Positions 32,284 to 43,018 of a DNA stretch of 64,000 nt are shown piece by piece. The translations under genes were made by a program, and so were the position numbers. This stretch comes from Pirellulales bacterium (GTDB lineage: Bacteria > Planctomycetota > Planctomycetia > Pirellulales > UBA1268). The notes under the pieces are model-generated. The model saw nothing but the letters and a program-made list of their open reading frames with translations, had not been told where the DNA came from and ran no database searches. Numbering within the stretch: the stretch's first letter is position 1; each line of letters begins with the position of its first letter. The stretch covers positions 35,158 through 99,157 of the forward strand of contig JADHSL010000005.1 in assembly GCA_016776925.1 (NCBI GenBank), read 5' to 3'.

Positions 32284-32748
32284 TCAATGATAGTACGGAG
32301 GCATGACAAGTGGTGCAGGAGATGGCAATCTGCCAGTATGCCGCCATGCTTCGAATTTAGGAAATGCTGGAGGCAGTTTCACACATTGAGATTTTGCCTC
32401 ATCTTTTGCTCTCAGTTGCCCAGATGCATCAGCATGGAAATGTGTCGGCGGTGGACAACAGGGACGGTTGCAGCAACGGCCTTCAACACTCCCATGCCAA
32501 GGAGGCTGGCGATTTCCTTCGCAATTGCATGATGCACTTGGCATGCTCGGTTGGCCAAAAGTGATTGCATCGGTATGCATCACATATTCACCAGCGTGAA
32601 CAGATAGACAAAAAAATGACACAACCATGAAGAAAAAACATGCTGGCATCAGATGGAGTTGTGCTTTCTTAGATGGTACAAGGTGCAAACTGCTCATCGG
32701 TCCAACTCCAAATCTATCGAAATAGCGTGTAAAAATAATCCCAGACAA
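32284..32748 (-). CDS. Putative small secreted Cys-rich protein
   Basis: Signal-peptide-like segment MPACFFFMVVSFFCLSVHAGEY then CNCEGNRQPPWHGSVEGRCCNRPCCPPP; no family recognised. Confidence 0.4.
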   Translation of the reverse strand: MSGIIFTRYFDRFGVGPMSSLHLVPSKKAQLHLMPACFFFMVVSFFCLSVHAGEYVMHTDAITFGQPSMPSASCNCEGNRQPPWHGSVEGRCCNRPCCPPPTHFHADASGQLRAKDEAKSQCVKLPPAFPKFEAWRHTGRLPSPAPLVMPPYYH

Positions 32749-33119
32749 ATTTTATGAGTCTCAAGTACTTCTCCCACATAAAACAGCATCGCTGTCACGT
32801 GAGATTTGTTTCAACTCCAACTTCAACTATCGACGTTAGAACAGGGAAAGATAAGCGATGCCGCAAGTAAGTCACTCAGTACCACTTACAACGAATGCAC
32901 CAACAAACAAACCTGTGCCGGTCAAATTGGTCATGCTTAATAAAAAAACTGTTAGCGCATGAACCACTTTTTTTTCTGATTGATACCTATTTTTAATTTC
33001 CTTGAGTTCTGTAATTCTCCACTAGCGTTACCTCGGCAACCGCTTTTGTTCCGACGAAAGAGCAATGATCTAGAATTTAATTCCAAATCGGCTTACGTTT
33101 TTCATACACATCCACTGAA

Positions 33120-34379
33120 TTGACTCTCAAATTCGAGAATACTTTGAAAGTTCATCTGAACTACGGTAGAGACAACCCGCTTGTCATTGATTGCCAACCA
33201 TCTACTGAAATAGTAGAAATGCGAGGCCCTGAAGGTGTTGACATTGATGCATCAGTTGATGTTGTACGAGATGCTCTGTTGCAGCCTGTTGCTGGCCCCG
33301 CCTTGCCTGACCATGTCGTTCCGGGTGATCGAGTTGTTATTGCTCAAGCCGGAAATCTACCCGGTGGCCAAGTCCTTTCAGATGCAATTTACCGTGCCAT
33401 TCTTCAAAGTCTGCAGGCTGGTGGAGTGAGTCCTGATGATATTCAACTTGTCATTGCACGACCGACTATTCAATCAGATGATCCATCCCTCACCGATGAT
33501 TCCTCTTGCACGACGAACCAACCATTTCCTGTCAACGTCTTCGATCCACTTAACGATGGTGAAACAGCATATTTACTTGCTAATGAAAGTGGTGAACCAC
33601 TCCACCTCGCTCGCAGTCTTGTTGACGCTGATGTCGTACTTGCTGTTGGAAGCTTTGGTTATGATGCAAGCCTCAGTGGACGTTCTCCTGAGGGTGAACT
33701 CTGGCCAAGTTTCGCACGACAGAATCGCCGCCAGGCGTTGGTCACGTCACTCCTGCAGAATCGACGACAGGCTCTCCGTCACTGGCGAGATGAAGCAGAA
33801 CAAATCACAGCACAGTTGGGTGTCCTTGCATCATTGCATCTCGTAGCTGGAAACAATCAAACATTGGCCGGTGCAGCGTTTGGTTTTCCTGCTGCTTCAG
33901 TTACGCAGGCCAGATTACTGGCAAAACAATGGCGACCCTCTCCTAAATCTCGTTCAACACTTACAATTGCAGGTATAACTGACCAACCGTGTGGCTTTGC
34001 TGATCTTACTCGAGCCCTTGCTGCTGCTGCTCGTGTCACAAGCCATGACGGAACAGTCTGCGTAGCGTGTACTATGCATGAAGAGCCCGGGCTCATTTTT
34101 ACTCGCTGGCGACAAGGAATTGATTTACGGATGCTTCTCCATGAGGCCTCTGACTCTGATGACATCAGATTGCACATGGATGCTCTCCAAACCTCACTTT
34201 TTGCTCGGGCTCTGGGGGATCGACGCCTTGTTCTTTTATCTCAACTGGAACAAGAATTAGTCGAAGACCTTGATATCGGCCATGCAGAGACTCCTGATGC
34301 AGTTAATCGTCTGGCTCAGCAAGCTGATTCGGTATGCGTGCTTCATGAAGCCAACCGACTGTGCCCTCAGAAAATCTGA
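33120..34379 (+). CDS. LarA/DUF2088-like (lactate racemase N-terminal domain) protein, divergent
   Basis: LNYGRDNPLVIDCQPSTEIVEMRGPEG...PGDRVVIAQAGNLPGGQVLSDAIYRAILQSLQAGGVSPDDIQLVIA layout. Start codon uncertain (TTG at 33120). Confidence 0.55.
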   Translation: MTLKFENTLKVHLNYGRDNPLVIDCQPSTEIVEMRGPEGVDIDASVDVVRDALLQPVAGPALPDHVVPGDRVVIAQAGNLPGGQVLSDAIYRAILQSLQAGGVSPDDIQLVIARPTIQSDDPSLTDDSSCTTNQPFPVNVFDPLNDGETAYLLANESGEPLHLARSLVDADVVLAVGSFGYDASLSGRSPEGELWPSFARQNRRQALVTSLLQNRRQALRHWRDEAEQITAQLGVLASLHLVAGNNQTLAGAAFGFPAASVTQARLLAKQWRPSPKSRSTLTIAGITDQPCGFADLTRALAAAARVTSHDGTVCVACTMHEEPGLIFTRWRQGIDLRMLLHEASDSDDIRLHMDALQTSLFARALGDRRLVLLSQLEQELVEDLDIGHAETPDAVNRLAQQADSVCVLHEANRLCPQKI

Positions 34380-34422
34380 TGGTTCTCTGTACGAAGCTCA
34401 TATCCCCTTTCACACAACTGTT

Positions 34423-35580
34423 TCAGTCTTGATGCAAGCGGAAAGGAAATAATTCACCAGGTGACGGCTGGAGAACCGTTCCTTGTATCGCATCAATGGG
34501 AAGAGGCCCCCAGTGCCTGCTGTCTCTACTTGCGGCTGGGCAGTCACCTAATACAAAAACATGCCCCACCGGAACGGACCATTCACTCTTATTTGGCGTT
34601 GCGAGCCACTGTGTATCACGCCATACCAGTAATTTCTCAGCGGTGACCGTGCAGATTTCTTTTGCAGAAACCTCCTCTCTCTCCGTAAGAAGTTTGATCC
34701 CAAGACCGAGTGACGCTACGTCTCGCGGCTGATGGTCCTCATGTGCCACCTCTGATTCAACAGACCACTCTTTAGGAACCTCATAGGCAAGAGACACGCT
34801 GACAGCACTGTGGCCTTCAAGAAATTCTTGATGACTTTGAGGTATCGGCCATGCCGTCACGACAAATTGGCCATCAAGCCTTCCTGCAATGACTGCAAGT
34901 CGCCCTTGCTTCCTGACTACAAGTCGTGCCATGTGTTGGTTCTTTCCAACCACTATCTCCAGCCCGCACTCTTCATCAAGATCTATATCAAGCACAACTG
35001 AAATCCCAACATCTTGAACTATATTGAGACGTCGGGTTTCCTTTGACAACCATGACACATCATCATAGATACGCACGCCATCGATAGCTGGAACTACACC
35101 CGGTGATAATTCTGGATGAAACGTTAACCATGCAGTGTGTTTTGGACTCACATGTTCACACACCCAGGTATTGTTCAATTGCCTCCATGATTGCGTTGCA
35201 TCTCGCCATGAATCCGTCTTCCTGTCAACAATGAGACCGAACTGCTGTAGTAGGCGAGGAGTCTTTCTCAGTATCTCTCCATCTTTAACAAGTTCGCCAT
35301 CCGCAATTCGAATAGACTCTCCCGCAAGTCCTATGATTCGTTTTGTGACCAATTCATCTTCACGTTTACATACGACAGGTACATATCTTTGATAAGCATC
35401 CACCTGTGCAGGCAGCCACGAGATGGCCTCACCATCTCGTAACCCAGGAGTCATCGACACACCTTTGACTTGACCTGAGAAAGGTGTGACACGTGGTGTG
35501 TCACAACCAGCCAGTGACACACAGAACAAGATGGTGACGACAAACCGGGTATTCACAACGAGGTTGTCACCCAAGTTCAT
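34423..35580 (-). CDS. S26-family signal peptidase with predicted lipoprotein N-terminus
   Basis: GVSMTPGLRDGE (Ser box), ELVTKRIIGLAGESIRI (Lys box), GHVFVLGDCPAASRDSRHWGPLP (C-terminal box); N-term FCVSLAGC lipobox. Confidence 0.85.
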   Translation of the reverse strand: MNLGDNLVVNTRFVVTILFCVSLAGCDTPRVTPFSGQVKGVSMTPGLRDGEAISWLPAQVDAYQRYVPVVCKREDELVTKRIIGLAGESIRIADGELVKDGEILRKTPRLLQQFGLIVDRKTDSWRDATQSWRQLNNTWVCEHVSPKHTAWLTFHPELSPGVVPAIDGVRIYDDVSWLSKETRRLNIVQDVGISVVLDIDLDEECGLEIVVGKNQHMARLVVRKQGRLAVIAGRLDGQFVVTAWPIPQSHQEFLEGHSAVSVSLAYEVPKEWSVESEVAHEDHQPRDVASLGLGIKLLTEREEVSAKEICTVTAEKLLVWRDTQWLATPNKSEWSVPVGHVFVLGDCPAASRDSRHWGPLPIDAIQGTVLQPSPGELFPFRLHQD

Positions 35581-35618
35581 CTTCGAACTCCTGACTCGCT
35601 GGAAATTGCCTTTTGACC

Positions 35619-36758
35619 TCAGTCCAAAACACCCTTCACAGGCCCCGGCTTTCCAGGGTCTCTCGGAGGCCGTGGAGGTGGCTTTTCTCCAATGTTATAT
35701 CCACTAGATAGACTATGGAGGTAACTGTCTGGGTCAATGATTGTCCAGCCTGCATAAAAACCACTGCTGTCTGTCACCTTTCGCATCGCCATATACGTCT
35801 CAAAAGAGTCTGGTTCAACTAAGTACCTGAGATACCATTTTCCCTGCATATTGCGAAGGACTGTTCCAAAAATCCCGCGCACTGCTTCTTCAGGCTCTTC
35901 GCCACATTCTTCAGTCGGAACAATCTCCACCCTTATTTGCCTCCCAGCGCGAACCAGTTTCAGATCAAAATATTTATTTTTTGCTGGATCTTTATTGAAT
36001 TCATCAATCAATTTCATTGCTTGTGCTTCATTCGAAATGTAGTTCCCCTCTCCTACATTTATCTTGTTCTTATCGATGATCATCTTCAACCGATTTTTGA
36101 TTGCCGTCTCCATTTGCTTGCCTGGGTCAACAAATGGAATAACTTTTCCATTACTAACAAGGACTTTTCGCTCCTGAAGAAGTGCATTCCCGTCTTTGTT
36201 TCGGGGAATATCTTTGGGCGTCGGCGGCCGAACTTCTTTAGGAGGTGGTGCGTTGAGAGTTGGCATGTTTTCCAACTTTGCTAACAAGTCTGTCTTAGCA
36301 ACGGTAAATTCTTTCTCTTTTTCTTCGAGCGTAGCAAGTTGAGCCATCAGACTCCTTCGCAGTTTTTCTGCTGCAAGTTTTTTTTCTTCTGCTTCCTTCT
36401 CTGCTGCCTCAGCCGCAAGCAAATCCTTTTTTGCCTTCAACTCCGCCGCGGCAATATCATCTTGGAGCATGGCCAGTAATTTCTCTGGATCAATTTTCTC
36501 CTTGTCGGACTCTGTCTGAAGGGCTAACTTCATTTCTTCCAGCTTTGCCTCTGAATCTTTTGCTGCCTGCTTTATTCGCTCCTGCTCAGCTGGATCGATC
36601 TGGGCAATCATCTCTTCCATACGTCTCGCGGCTTCTTGACTCGACAGCTGGACGGCGACAAGAACGATCACGAGAATACCAACAACATTTGTGAGAGCAT
36701 CAAGCAAAGAATCCATGTTCGCACCGGTTGCTGACGTGTTACTTTTGCGTCGAGCCAT
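35619..36758 (-). CDS. ExbD/TolR-like single-TM coiled-coil protein
   Basis: MARRKSNTSATGANMDSLLDALTNVVGILVIVLVAVQLSS then long Glu/Lys/Ala coiled coil; located with ExbB-like gene. Confidence 0.6.
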   Translation of the reverse strand: MARRKSNTSATGANMDSLLDALTNVVGILVIVLVAVQLSSQEAARRMEEMIAQIDPAEQERIKQAAKDSEAKLEEMKLALQTESDKEKIDPEKLLAMLQDDIAAAELKAKKDLLAAEAAEKEAEEKKLAAEKLRRSLMAQLATLEEKEKEFTVAKTDLLAKLENMPTLNAPPPKEVRPPTPKDIPRNKDGNALLQERKVLVSNGKVIPFVDPGKQMETAIKNRLKMIIDKNKINVGEGNYISNEAQAMKLIDEFNKDPAKNKYFDLKLVRAGRQIRVEIVPTEECGEEPEEAVRGIFGTVLRNMQGKWYLRYLVEPDSFETYMAMRKVTDSSGFYAGWTIIDPDSYLHSLSSGYNIGEKPPPRPPRDPGKPGPVKGVLD

Positions 36759-36807
36759 AATTCACTCCTTGATGTACATGCCAGTATTGGCTTGAGATTA
36801 TACGTCT

Positions 36808-37704
36808 TCAGTCAAGCAGAATTTTTCCCTCACCAGGCAGAGGTGCCTTGCCACTCAGTGCGTCCAGCACGGGTGCGCCATTTGGTAAAACGCCAACAAC
36901 AAGCCGCTTTTCATTCGTCTTTTCGTATTGATCAACTACCTTCTTGGCCACCCGATATGAATTCACTCCCTCCGGACGAACAAGAAACGTGATAATCGTA
37001 TCACGTCGTCTTCGAAGAAGCCCTGTCTTCCCCAAATGGGTCAAAACATAGTCGAGTAGCTTCTTGAATGACTTATCACCGGCCATTTTGGCAACAGGCA
37101 CCTTGATTGGTTTCTCCGTGTCGAAAAGATTTTTATAGTCAAGTTCATTCGGAAGTAACACCAGATTATCTTTTTTTACTTCGACAAAAAATGGACGGCG
37201 GACACCACCCCTTCCTTTATTTGCGTAAAGAATTGAAATCGTCTGATCGGGCTTCTTCTTTTTATCTGCAATCTTTGCTTCAATTCTCTTCATTTCCGCG
37301 ATAATTTCTTGAATCTCAAGATTTCTTTTCTTGAGCTCTGCAGTGTCTTCATCATCTGGTGGAGGCGGTGGCGGCGGCACATCCAACAATCGCCCTTTAG
37401 CCTCACGCTGCGCGCGTTCCGCTTCTACCAGTTGCTGCTGAGCTTTTTGGACGCGACTATCACTTGAGTTGCTGTCTTGTTTGAGCTTTTCGAGTCTTTC
37501 CTCAAGTCCACGAATAGTCGCGAGATTTTCTTCTGTTTGCTTCTGAATAGCTTCATTTTGAAATAAATCAGCGAGCTTGTCAGTGTCAACAGATTCAAGA
37601 ACAACAGCCGTAATTATTAGAATCAAGTTTCCAATAACGCATGCCAGAATATCGAGAAACGGAAAAAGTGAAATCTCCTGTTTCTTTTTTTTCCTACGGG
37701 CCAT
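36808..37704 (-). CDS. ExbD/TolR-like single-TM coiled-coil protein
   Basis: MARRKKKKQEISLFPFLDILACVIGNLILIITAVVL; coiled coil; adjacent to ExbB-like gene. Confidence 0.65.
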   Translation of the reverse strand: MARRKKKKQEISLFPFLDILACVIGNLILIITAVVLESVDTDKLADLFQNEAIQKQTEENLATIRGLEERLEKLKQDSNSSDSRVQKAQQQLVEAERAQREAKGRLLDVPPPPPPPDDEDTAELKKRNLEIQEIIAEMKRIEAKIADKKKKPDQTISILYANKGRGGVRRPFFVEVKKDNLVLLPNELDYKNLFDTEKPIKVPVAKMAGDKSFKKLLDYVLTHLGKTGLLRRRRDTIITFLVRPEGVNSYRVAKKVVDQYEKTNEKRLVVGVLPNGAPVLDALSGKAPLPGEGKILLD

Positions 37705-37777
37705 GACATTGATTCCATGTGATTACACAGCCTGCCACTTTGCACGGACACATGAACAGACACAATCGACGAGCACT

Positions 37778-39388
37778 TTAGGTTCGATACTTTATTTTAC
37801 TATTTTCTTCGGGCTTCTTTTTCTTCCCACCACCGAAACCAAACCAACCACGCTGCATCATTTCAACATTAATGGTTTGACCATTGAGTCGTTCCATTGT
37901 CTCTGCAAGCTCTGACAGACTTTTTTGTAGCGACTGAGTGTACTCCTGCACGCTACTTGCAGCCTCTGACATAAGGTCAGTGGACCGTCCCCTCGCGTCC
38001 TGCGCAGTGGATGCCATGGCTGCTATTTCATCGCGTGTTGACTCAACCATTTTCCCTAACTGCTCGACCTGTCCGGCATTTTTTTCATACAGCCGATCGT
38101 GGGCGTTACTCCAACCCTCCTCGACTTTTACAGCAAGTTTCTCACCCATTCCATCAAGTCTTCCAACAAAATTTGATAATGACTGTTCCGTCTGCGTAAT
38201 TCGCTCAGTCTGCTTCTCATCGATTTTTTTCCATGAGTCAAAGAGATCCGCAGAGACGCCCTTCCCAAGAGTCTTGAGCTGACCGATCCAGCCCTCAAGC
38301 TCTGCCCTATGCACTTTTAGAGCAGCTTGCACAACATCCTGCATGTCATTACGACTTGCAGAAGGCAGGCGATGATCCTCGGAATTCCTGCCATCTTCAA
38401 GTCGACGTAAAAGATATTCATTGGTGTACTCATCAACTTCACCAATAACGTCGCCCTCGAGTTTCTGAAGCGCACTTACTGGAAATGTAAGAATCATCGC
38501 CATCGCAAGAGCAACCAGTGTGGTATCGAATGATGTACCAAGACCACCTGTAATACTTTTTAGACCAACCTTCAGTGACTCCATATCGCTTGAACTACTC
38601 AGCGTATCGGTAAATCCACCAACAGCGGAACTCACACCGATAACAGTTCCAAGAAAACCGAGAATCGGAATCGCCCAAATGAAAACATGGAACATTGTGT
38701 AACTCGAGTCGACACTGCTGGCATCGAGATCTGACTGACTCGAAAGCATCGTGGCCGTATCAGCCGCACTTTTTCGGACACGAAAGTGCTCAAGACCTCG
38801 CACACATCGAGTGACAAGAAAACTGCCGACGGCATTTTTGGGGAGTTCACTAATGTACTCAAGAAACTTATCAAGGTTTCTTTCTGTAATCTTCTCTCCA
38901 ATATCACTTGGTAGAACATCAAATAACATGGCTCGCTGCTGGCGACGAATCTTTCGAAGCTTGCCAACGAGCATGGTCGCTGCCCAGAAGAACAAGAATA
39001 CTTCTGTGTATGGAACCCACTGGCCGGTCGCAAGAGTCGAACCCTCTCCACCCATGAAGAGACGGCCCAGATATGAGCGATCATCTGCTGGTCCAGCAAA
39101 AGGTAAAAGTAGGAGATAGAAGACAACTGTGGCTGCGAGACCAAATAGGGCATAAAGTCCTACGTTTACATTTGTATTCGCAGTGACCGACAGCACTCGG
39201 GCACGCGCTACTGACTCTGGAGTTTGTGCAACTCCACCTTCTTTTGTTGCCTGCCCTGCTTTTGTACCACCTGCCGGTTTTTCAGGCCGTTTGACGGTTA
39301 TCGAACTGCGACAATGCGGACAACGTGCGGTCTTGCCAACAAGTTCGTCACGAACTTTGAGGCTTTTATCACAGTCTGGGCAGGACAT
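37778..39388 (-). CDS. MotA/TolQ/ExbB proton channel family protein with N-terminal zinc ribbon
   Basis: MSCPDCDKSLKVRDELVGKTARCPHCRSS; VFIWAIPILGFLGTVIGVSSAVGGF...GLGTSFDTTLVALAMAMILTFPVSALQKLEGDVI. Confidence 0.88.
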   Translation of the reverse strand: MSCPDCDKSLKVRDELVGKTARCPHCRSSITVKRPEKPAGGTKAGQATKEGGVAQTPESVARARVLSVTANTNVNVGLYALFGLAATVVFYLLLLPFAGPADDRSYLGRLFMGGEGSTLATGQWVPYTEVFLFFWAATMLVGKLRKIRRQQRAMLFDVLPSDIGEKITERNLDKFLEYISELPKNAVGSFLVTRCVRGLEHFRVRKSAADTATMLSSQSDLDASSVDSSYTMFHVFIWAIPILGFLGTVIGVSSAVGGFTDTLSSSSDMESLKVGLKSITGGLGTSFDTTLVALAMAMILTFPVSALQKLEGDVIGEVDEYTNEYLLRRLEDGRNSEDHRLPSASRNDMQDVVQAALKVHRAELEGWIGQLKTLGKGVSADLFDSWKKIDEKQTERITQTEQSLSNFVGRLDGMGEKLAVKVEEGWSNAHDRLYEKNAGQVEQLGKMVESTRDEIAAMASTAQDARGRSTDLMSEAASSVQEYTQSLQKSLSELAETMERLNGQTINVEMMQRGWFGFGGGKKKKPEENSKIKYRT

Positions 39389-39566
39389 TGTGAAGTACAT
39401 TGAAATATTCTCACAAAATTACGGCGTACTGCAGAAATTATGCTCATAAACAGTACGACTCGGAAACAAAATCACACGAGCAACGGCACCCCAACAAGTC
39501 GTTCGAAATCTTCCTAATCAGCCTATCGCGACCCGTACAGCAAAGCAACTCATATGAAAACGACAG

Positions 39567-40706
39567 CTAGCCATTCACTTTTGACCATGCGTGACTTTTC
39601 GCGCTCGCAAGTACTGCATCACACACTCGTTGTGTTTCAAGTGCATCCCGAAAGGTTGGATGACACGGTTCGCCCTTTGCGTAGCAGGTCAAAAAATCAG
39701 CTACCTGATGCACAAATGAATGCTCATAGCCAATTGCCAGACCTGGCACCCACCAGTTGCCCATATAGGGGTGCTCCCCATCTGTGACATGGACACTCTT
39801 CCAGCCACGTTCTGGACCTTCGTCACTGTAGTCAAAGATTTCTAAACGATGAAGATCATGAAGATCCCACTTGATGCTCATATTTTCACCGTTGATCTCA
39901 AAGGTATACAACGCCTTGTGACCACGGGCATATCGCGTGCTCTCAAAAAGACCAAGTGAACCGTTTTCAAAATGACAAAGAAACGAGCAGGCATCATCGA
40001 TTTCAACTGGCTCTTTTTTACCAGTCAGTTGATGCGTTCGTTCCTTCACAAATGTTTCGGTCATGGCCGTCACATCAGAAACTGATCCATTCAGCCAAAG
40101 AGCAGTGTCGATGCAGTGGGCAAGTAAATCACCCGTTACACCACTACCCGCGGCCTTTGCATCAAGCCGCCAAAGCGCTTCACCACCCTGGGGCAAATCA
40201 GCACTGATCGTCCAATCCTGAAGGAATTCAGCTCTGTAATGAAAGACTCGACCAAGCCGGCCGTCGTCAATCAATTGTTTGGCGAATGTTACAGCTGGAA
40301 TTCTTCGATAGTTGTACCAGACCGTATTTGGCACCCCGGCTTTCTCTACAGCCTCACACATTATCTCGCCTTCTGCGGTATCCATTGACAGAGGCTTCTC
40401 ACACAAAATTGCCTTTCCGTGCTTGGCTGCTTCTATCGCTATGTCAGCATGAAGGTTGTTCGGGGTACAGATATCAATGACATCAATATCATCGGAGGCG
40501 ACAAGTTTTCGCCAATCATTTTCAACACGTTGATACCCCCACTTATCAGCGAAGGCTTGCGCTTTCTCTGCATTTCGTGCAGCAACGGCCTGAAGAACTG
40601 GTACATACTCAAGGTCGAAAAAATTCTTTACACGGTTGTAGCCGTTGGAGTGTGCACGAGCCATAAAGCCGTAGCCAATCATGCCAATACGGAGTGGTTT
40701 TGCCAT
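39567..40706 (-). CDS. Gfo/Idh/MocA family oxidoreductase
   Basis: [58 protein letters not shown]. Confidence 0.94.
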   Translation of the reverse strand: MAKPLRIGMIGYGFMARAHSNGYNRVKNFFDLEYVPVLQAVAARNAEKAQAFADKWGYQRVENDWRKLVASDDIDVIDICTPNNLHADIAIEAAKHGKAILCEKPLSMDTAEGEIMCEAVEKAGVPNTVWYNYRRIPAVTFAKQLIDDGRLGRVFHYRAEFLQDWTISADLPQGGEALWRLDAKAAGSGVTGDLLAHCIDTALWLNGSVSDVTAMTETFVKERTHQLTGKKEPVEIDDACSFLCHFENGSLGLFESTRYARGHKALYTFEINGENMSIKWDLHDLHRLEIFDYSDEGPERGWKSVHVTDGEHPYMGNWWVPGLAIGYEHSFVHQVADFLTCYAKGEPCHPTFRDALETQRVCDAVLASAKSHAWSKVNG

Positions 40707-40731
40707 CAATCTCTTCCTTTCGCAATCTTTT

Positions 40732-41763
40732 TTAGTTCCAACCATGTGCATCGCGCACGGCAATCATTGTCTTCAGAATTGTGTTCCATGTTGCCGGGTT
40801 TTCAAGCGTTTCATTCGGAAACATGCAGCCATCCCAGCAGATGTGTTCGATGCATCGAGAAGAAGCATCCTCAAGCCAGTACCCAGAACATTTCACAATG
40901 TCGAGTTTTCCGTTGGGGTCATCTGCTGGACAGTGTTTTCCAGTTTTATCGTGTGAACCCGCTTCCTGAATTTCACCATCATTTTGTGCAACATGAAAAT
41001 CAATAGTCCACGGTCGCAGTCTGTCCGTCATCTGCTTATATGCAGCGTAGAACTCTTCAGTCGTACAATCTGAGTTGACCAAGGCATGCTCGGGGGCGTT
41101 ACAGCCGAGCATATAGAGATAGGTGTGCGCCAAGTCGGCCTGAAATCCAAGCGTTTCCGGCATACCAACTCCTTCAAGAACATCAAGCATATCTCGCCAC
41201 GAATGCATGCCGGCCCAGCAGATCTCTCCTTCCGCTGCAAGCCTCTGTCCATTATCGGCAGCGATGCGAGCAGCCTCTTTAAAGGTCTCAACTATTCTTG
41301 CGGTACCTGCCTTGGCATCTTCTCGCCACTTGGCAACACCAAACTCGGCTGAGTCTATACGGATGACGCCATATTTCCTGACTCCGTGCTGCTCAAATAC
41401 TCTGGCGATACGACACGCCATTTTCACCGCTGACAAGAACTTTTCTCGTGACTCAGCATCACCCATTGCCGAATCGCCAACTGTACCTGGCCAAACTGGT
41501 GCTACGAGTGAGCCAACCGCAAAACCATGACTCGCGATTTTATCAGCGATCTTGAAGAGTTCGTCATCGGTCGCTTCGGGATTGGTATGTGGTAAGAAAA
41601 GGAAATAGTCAATTCCATCAAATTTCTGGCCATCAACTTCTGCTGCTGCTGTGAGCTCCAACATTCGGTCCAACGATATCGGTGGCTCCTGACCCTCGTC
41701 AGTCCCCTTTCCGACAAGGCCTGGCCACATTGCATTATGAAGTTTTGGACTCGCGTAAGACAT
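40732..41763 (-). CDS. Sugar phosphate isomerase/epimerase-like TIM-barrel protein
   Basis: [42 protein letters not shown]; next to oxidoreductase. Confidence 0.8.
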   Translation of the reverse strand: MSYASPKLHNAMWPGLVGKGTDEGQEPPISLDRMLELTAAAEVDGQKFDGIDYFLFLPHTNPEATDDELFKIADKIASHGFAVGSLVAPVWPGTVGDSAMGDAESREKFLSAVKMACRIARVFEQHGVRKYGVIRIDSAEFGVAKWREDAKAGTARIVETFKEAARIAADNGQRLAAEGEICWAGMHSWRDMLDVLEGVGMPETLGFQADLAHTYLYMLGCNAPEHALVNSDCTTEEFYAAYKQMTDRLRPWTIDFHVAQNDGEIQEAGSHDKTGKHCPADDPNGKLDIVKCSGYWLEDASSRCIEHICWDGCMFPNETLENPATWNTILKTMIAVRDAHGWN

Positions 41764-42054
41764 TTAGGTGTTCCTTCCATTCATGGGCAAATCTTCGTGG
41801 ACATCTGGGACGAAATAGCGAAGTGCTACAAGCGGTTCAGGGTCGGTATTTTCAACTGGATAGCCACCTGCTGCGGCTTCTGCAGAGATAACCAACTCAT
41901 CTGCAGTCATCTTTCTGAAGCGGATACGTGTAGATGGCACTAATGTAGGTGATCGTCGGGAAATGATTTGCCCAGCACCCAAAGCCTTTTTGACAGTATC
42001 ACTCGCGTCTTTTGATTGAAGGAGAATTGCCAACGAACTACTCACTGCAGTCAT
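41764..42054 (-). CDS. Small hypothetical protein
   Basis: 96-aa ORF ending directly before the TIM-barrel start; no family recognised. Confidence 0.35.
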   Translation of the reverse strand: MTAVSSSLAILLQSKDASDTVKKALGAGQIISRRSPTLVPSTRIRFRKMTADELVISAEAAAGGYPVENTDPEPLVALRYFVPDVHEDLPMNGRNT

Positions 42055-42309
42055 AAATCTGGGTACCCCTACGTCAATTGAATCTACAGTACGATTCTTA
42101 AAGATTACGTTGTACGACCCGACGTCGAGTGCTGCAAGGAGCAGAAAACACCGTTTCTTGCTGTTTTCGTACCAAATAGTGTCTCATCGTCACCAGTACC
42201 GGTAGAAACCTGATACTTCAACACATTTAAGGCCGTCTATTGGCTGGACTGATGGCTTGGTATCTCATGATCTAGGGATGAAAAAACATTCACCACTCAA
42301 GGAAAGAAA

Positions 42310-43017
42310 ATGGCCAAAGATTTTGAGGGATCACCGTTTGACATCCGCGCTGCTGTTTTTGATCTTGATGGCCTACTCGTGAATACAGAAGAACTCTACC
42401 AGGAAGTAGGGACCGATTTATTACGTCGTCGAGGGAAAACCTTTGATGCGGAGCTTCTCGATGCAATGATGGGCCGTCCTCAGCACAAGGCATTGTCAAT
42501 TATGATTGAATGGCATGGGTTGGATGACACTGTTGAGACTCTTGCTGATGAAACAAAAGCGATCTTCCAAACACTTCTTTCCACACGACTCGCACTCATG
42601 CCGGGTGCTAAAGAGCTGATCGAACACATTCGGCAACTGGACATCTCACTCGGTGTTGCAACAAGTAGTGGGCCGGAGTTTGCCCACGACGTACTCTCTC
42701 GTGTTGGTCTAATCCACCACTTTCACTTTATCCTGACGTCTGCCGATGTCACTGCAGGAAAGCCTAATCCGGAAATCTATCAATTGGCTGCCAAAAAAGC
42801 TGGCGCACAAACTGGGAACATGCTTGTTTGTGAAGATTCGGAAAATGGATGCAAAGCTGCTGTTGCCGCAGGTGCGATTACCGTAGCCGTGCCATGCGGC
42901 CACAGCCTACGGCATGCTTTTCCTGGTGCGCAAATTGTTGCCACATCCCTTGCTGATCCTCATATTTATGAGTTGCTTAATTCTCGCGCTGATAGAAAAA
43001 GTCCTGATGAGGCTTGA
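42310..43017 (+). CDS. HAD-superfamily phosphatase (beta-phosphoglucomutase-like)
   Basis: IRAAVFDLDGLLVNTEELY; GVATSSGPEFAHDVLSRVGL; AGKPNPEIYQLAAKKAG; VCEDSENGCKAAVAAG. Confidence 0.93.
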   Translation: MAKDFEGSPFDIRAAVFDLDGLLVNTEELYQEVGTDLLRRRGKTFDAELLDAMMGRPQHKALSIMIEWHGLDDTVETLADETKAIFQTLLSTRLALMPGAKELIEHIRQLDISLGVATSSGPEFAHDVLSRVGLIHHFHFILTSADVTAGKPNPEIYQLAAKKAGAQTGNMLVCEDSENGCKAAVAAGAITVAVPCGHSLRHAFPGAQIVATSLADPHIYELLNSRADRKSPDEA

Positions 43018-43018
43018 C

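Noticed and set aside
35619-39388. Possible Zorya-type (ZorA/ZorB) defence module
   Set aside because: There is an ExbB/MotA-like subunit, but the partners lack a recognisable OmpA-like domain and no helicase or nuclease partner is adjacent.
42130-42175. GAAAACA...TGTTTTC hairpin in the intergenic region
   Set aside because: 7 AT-rich base pairs with an 11-nt loop and no U-tract; likely chance.
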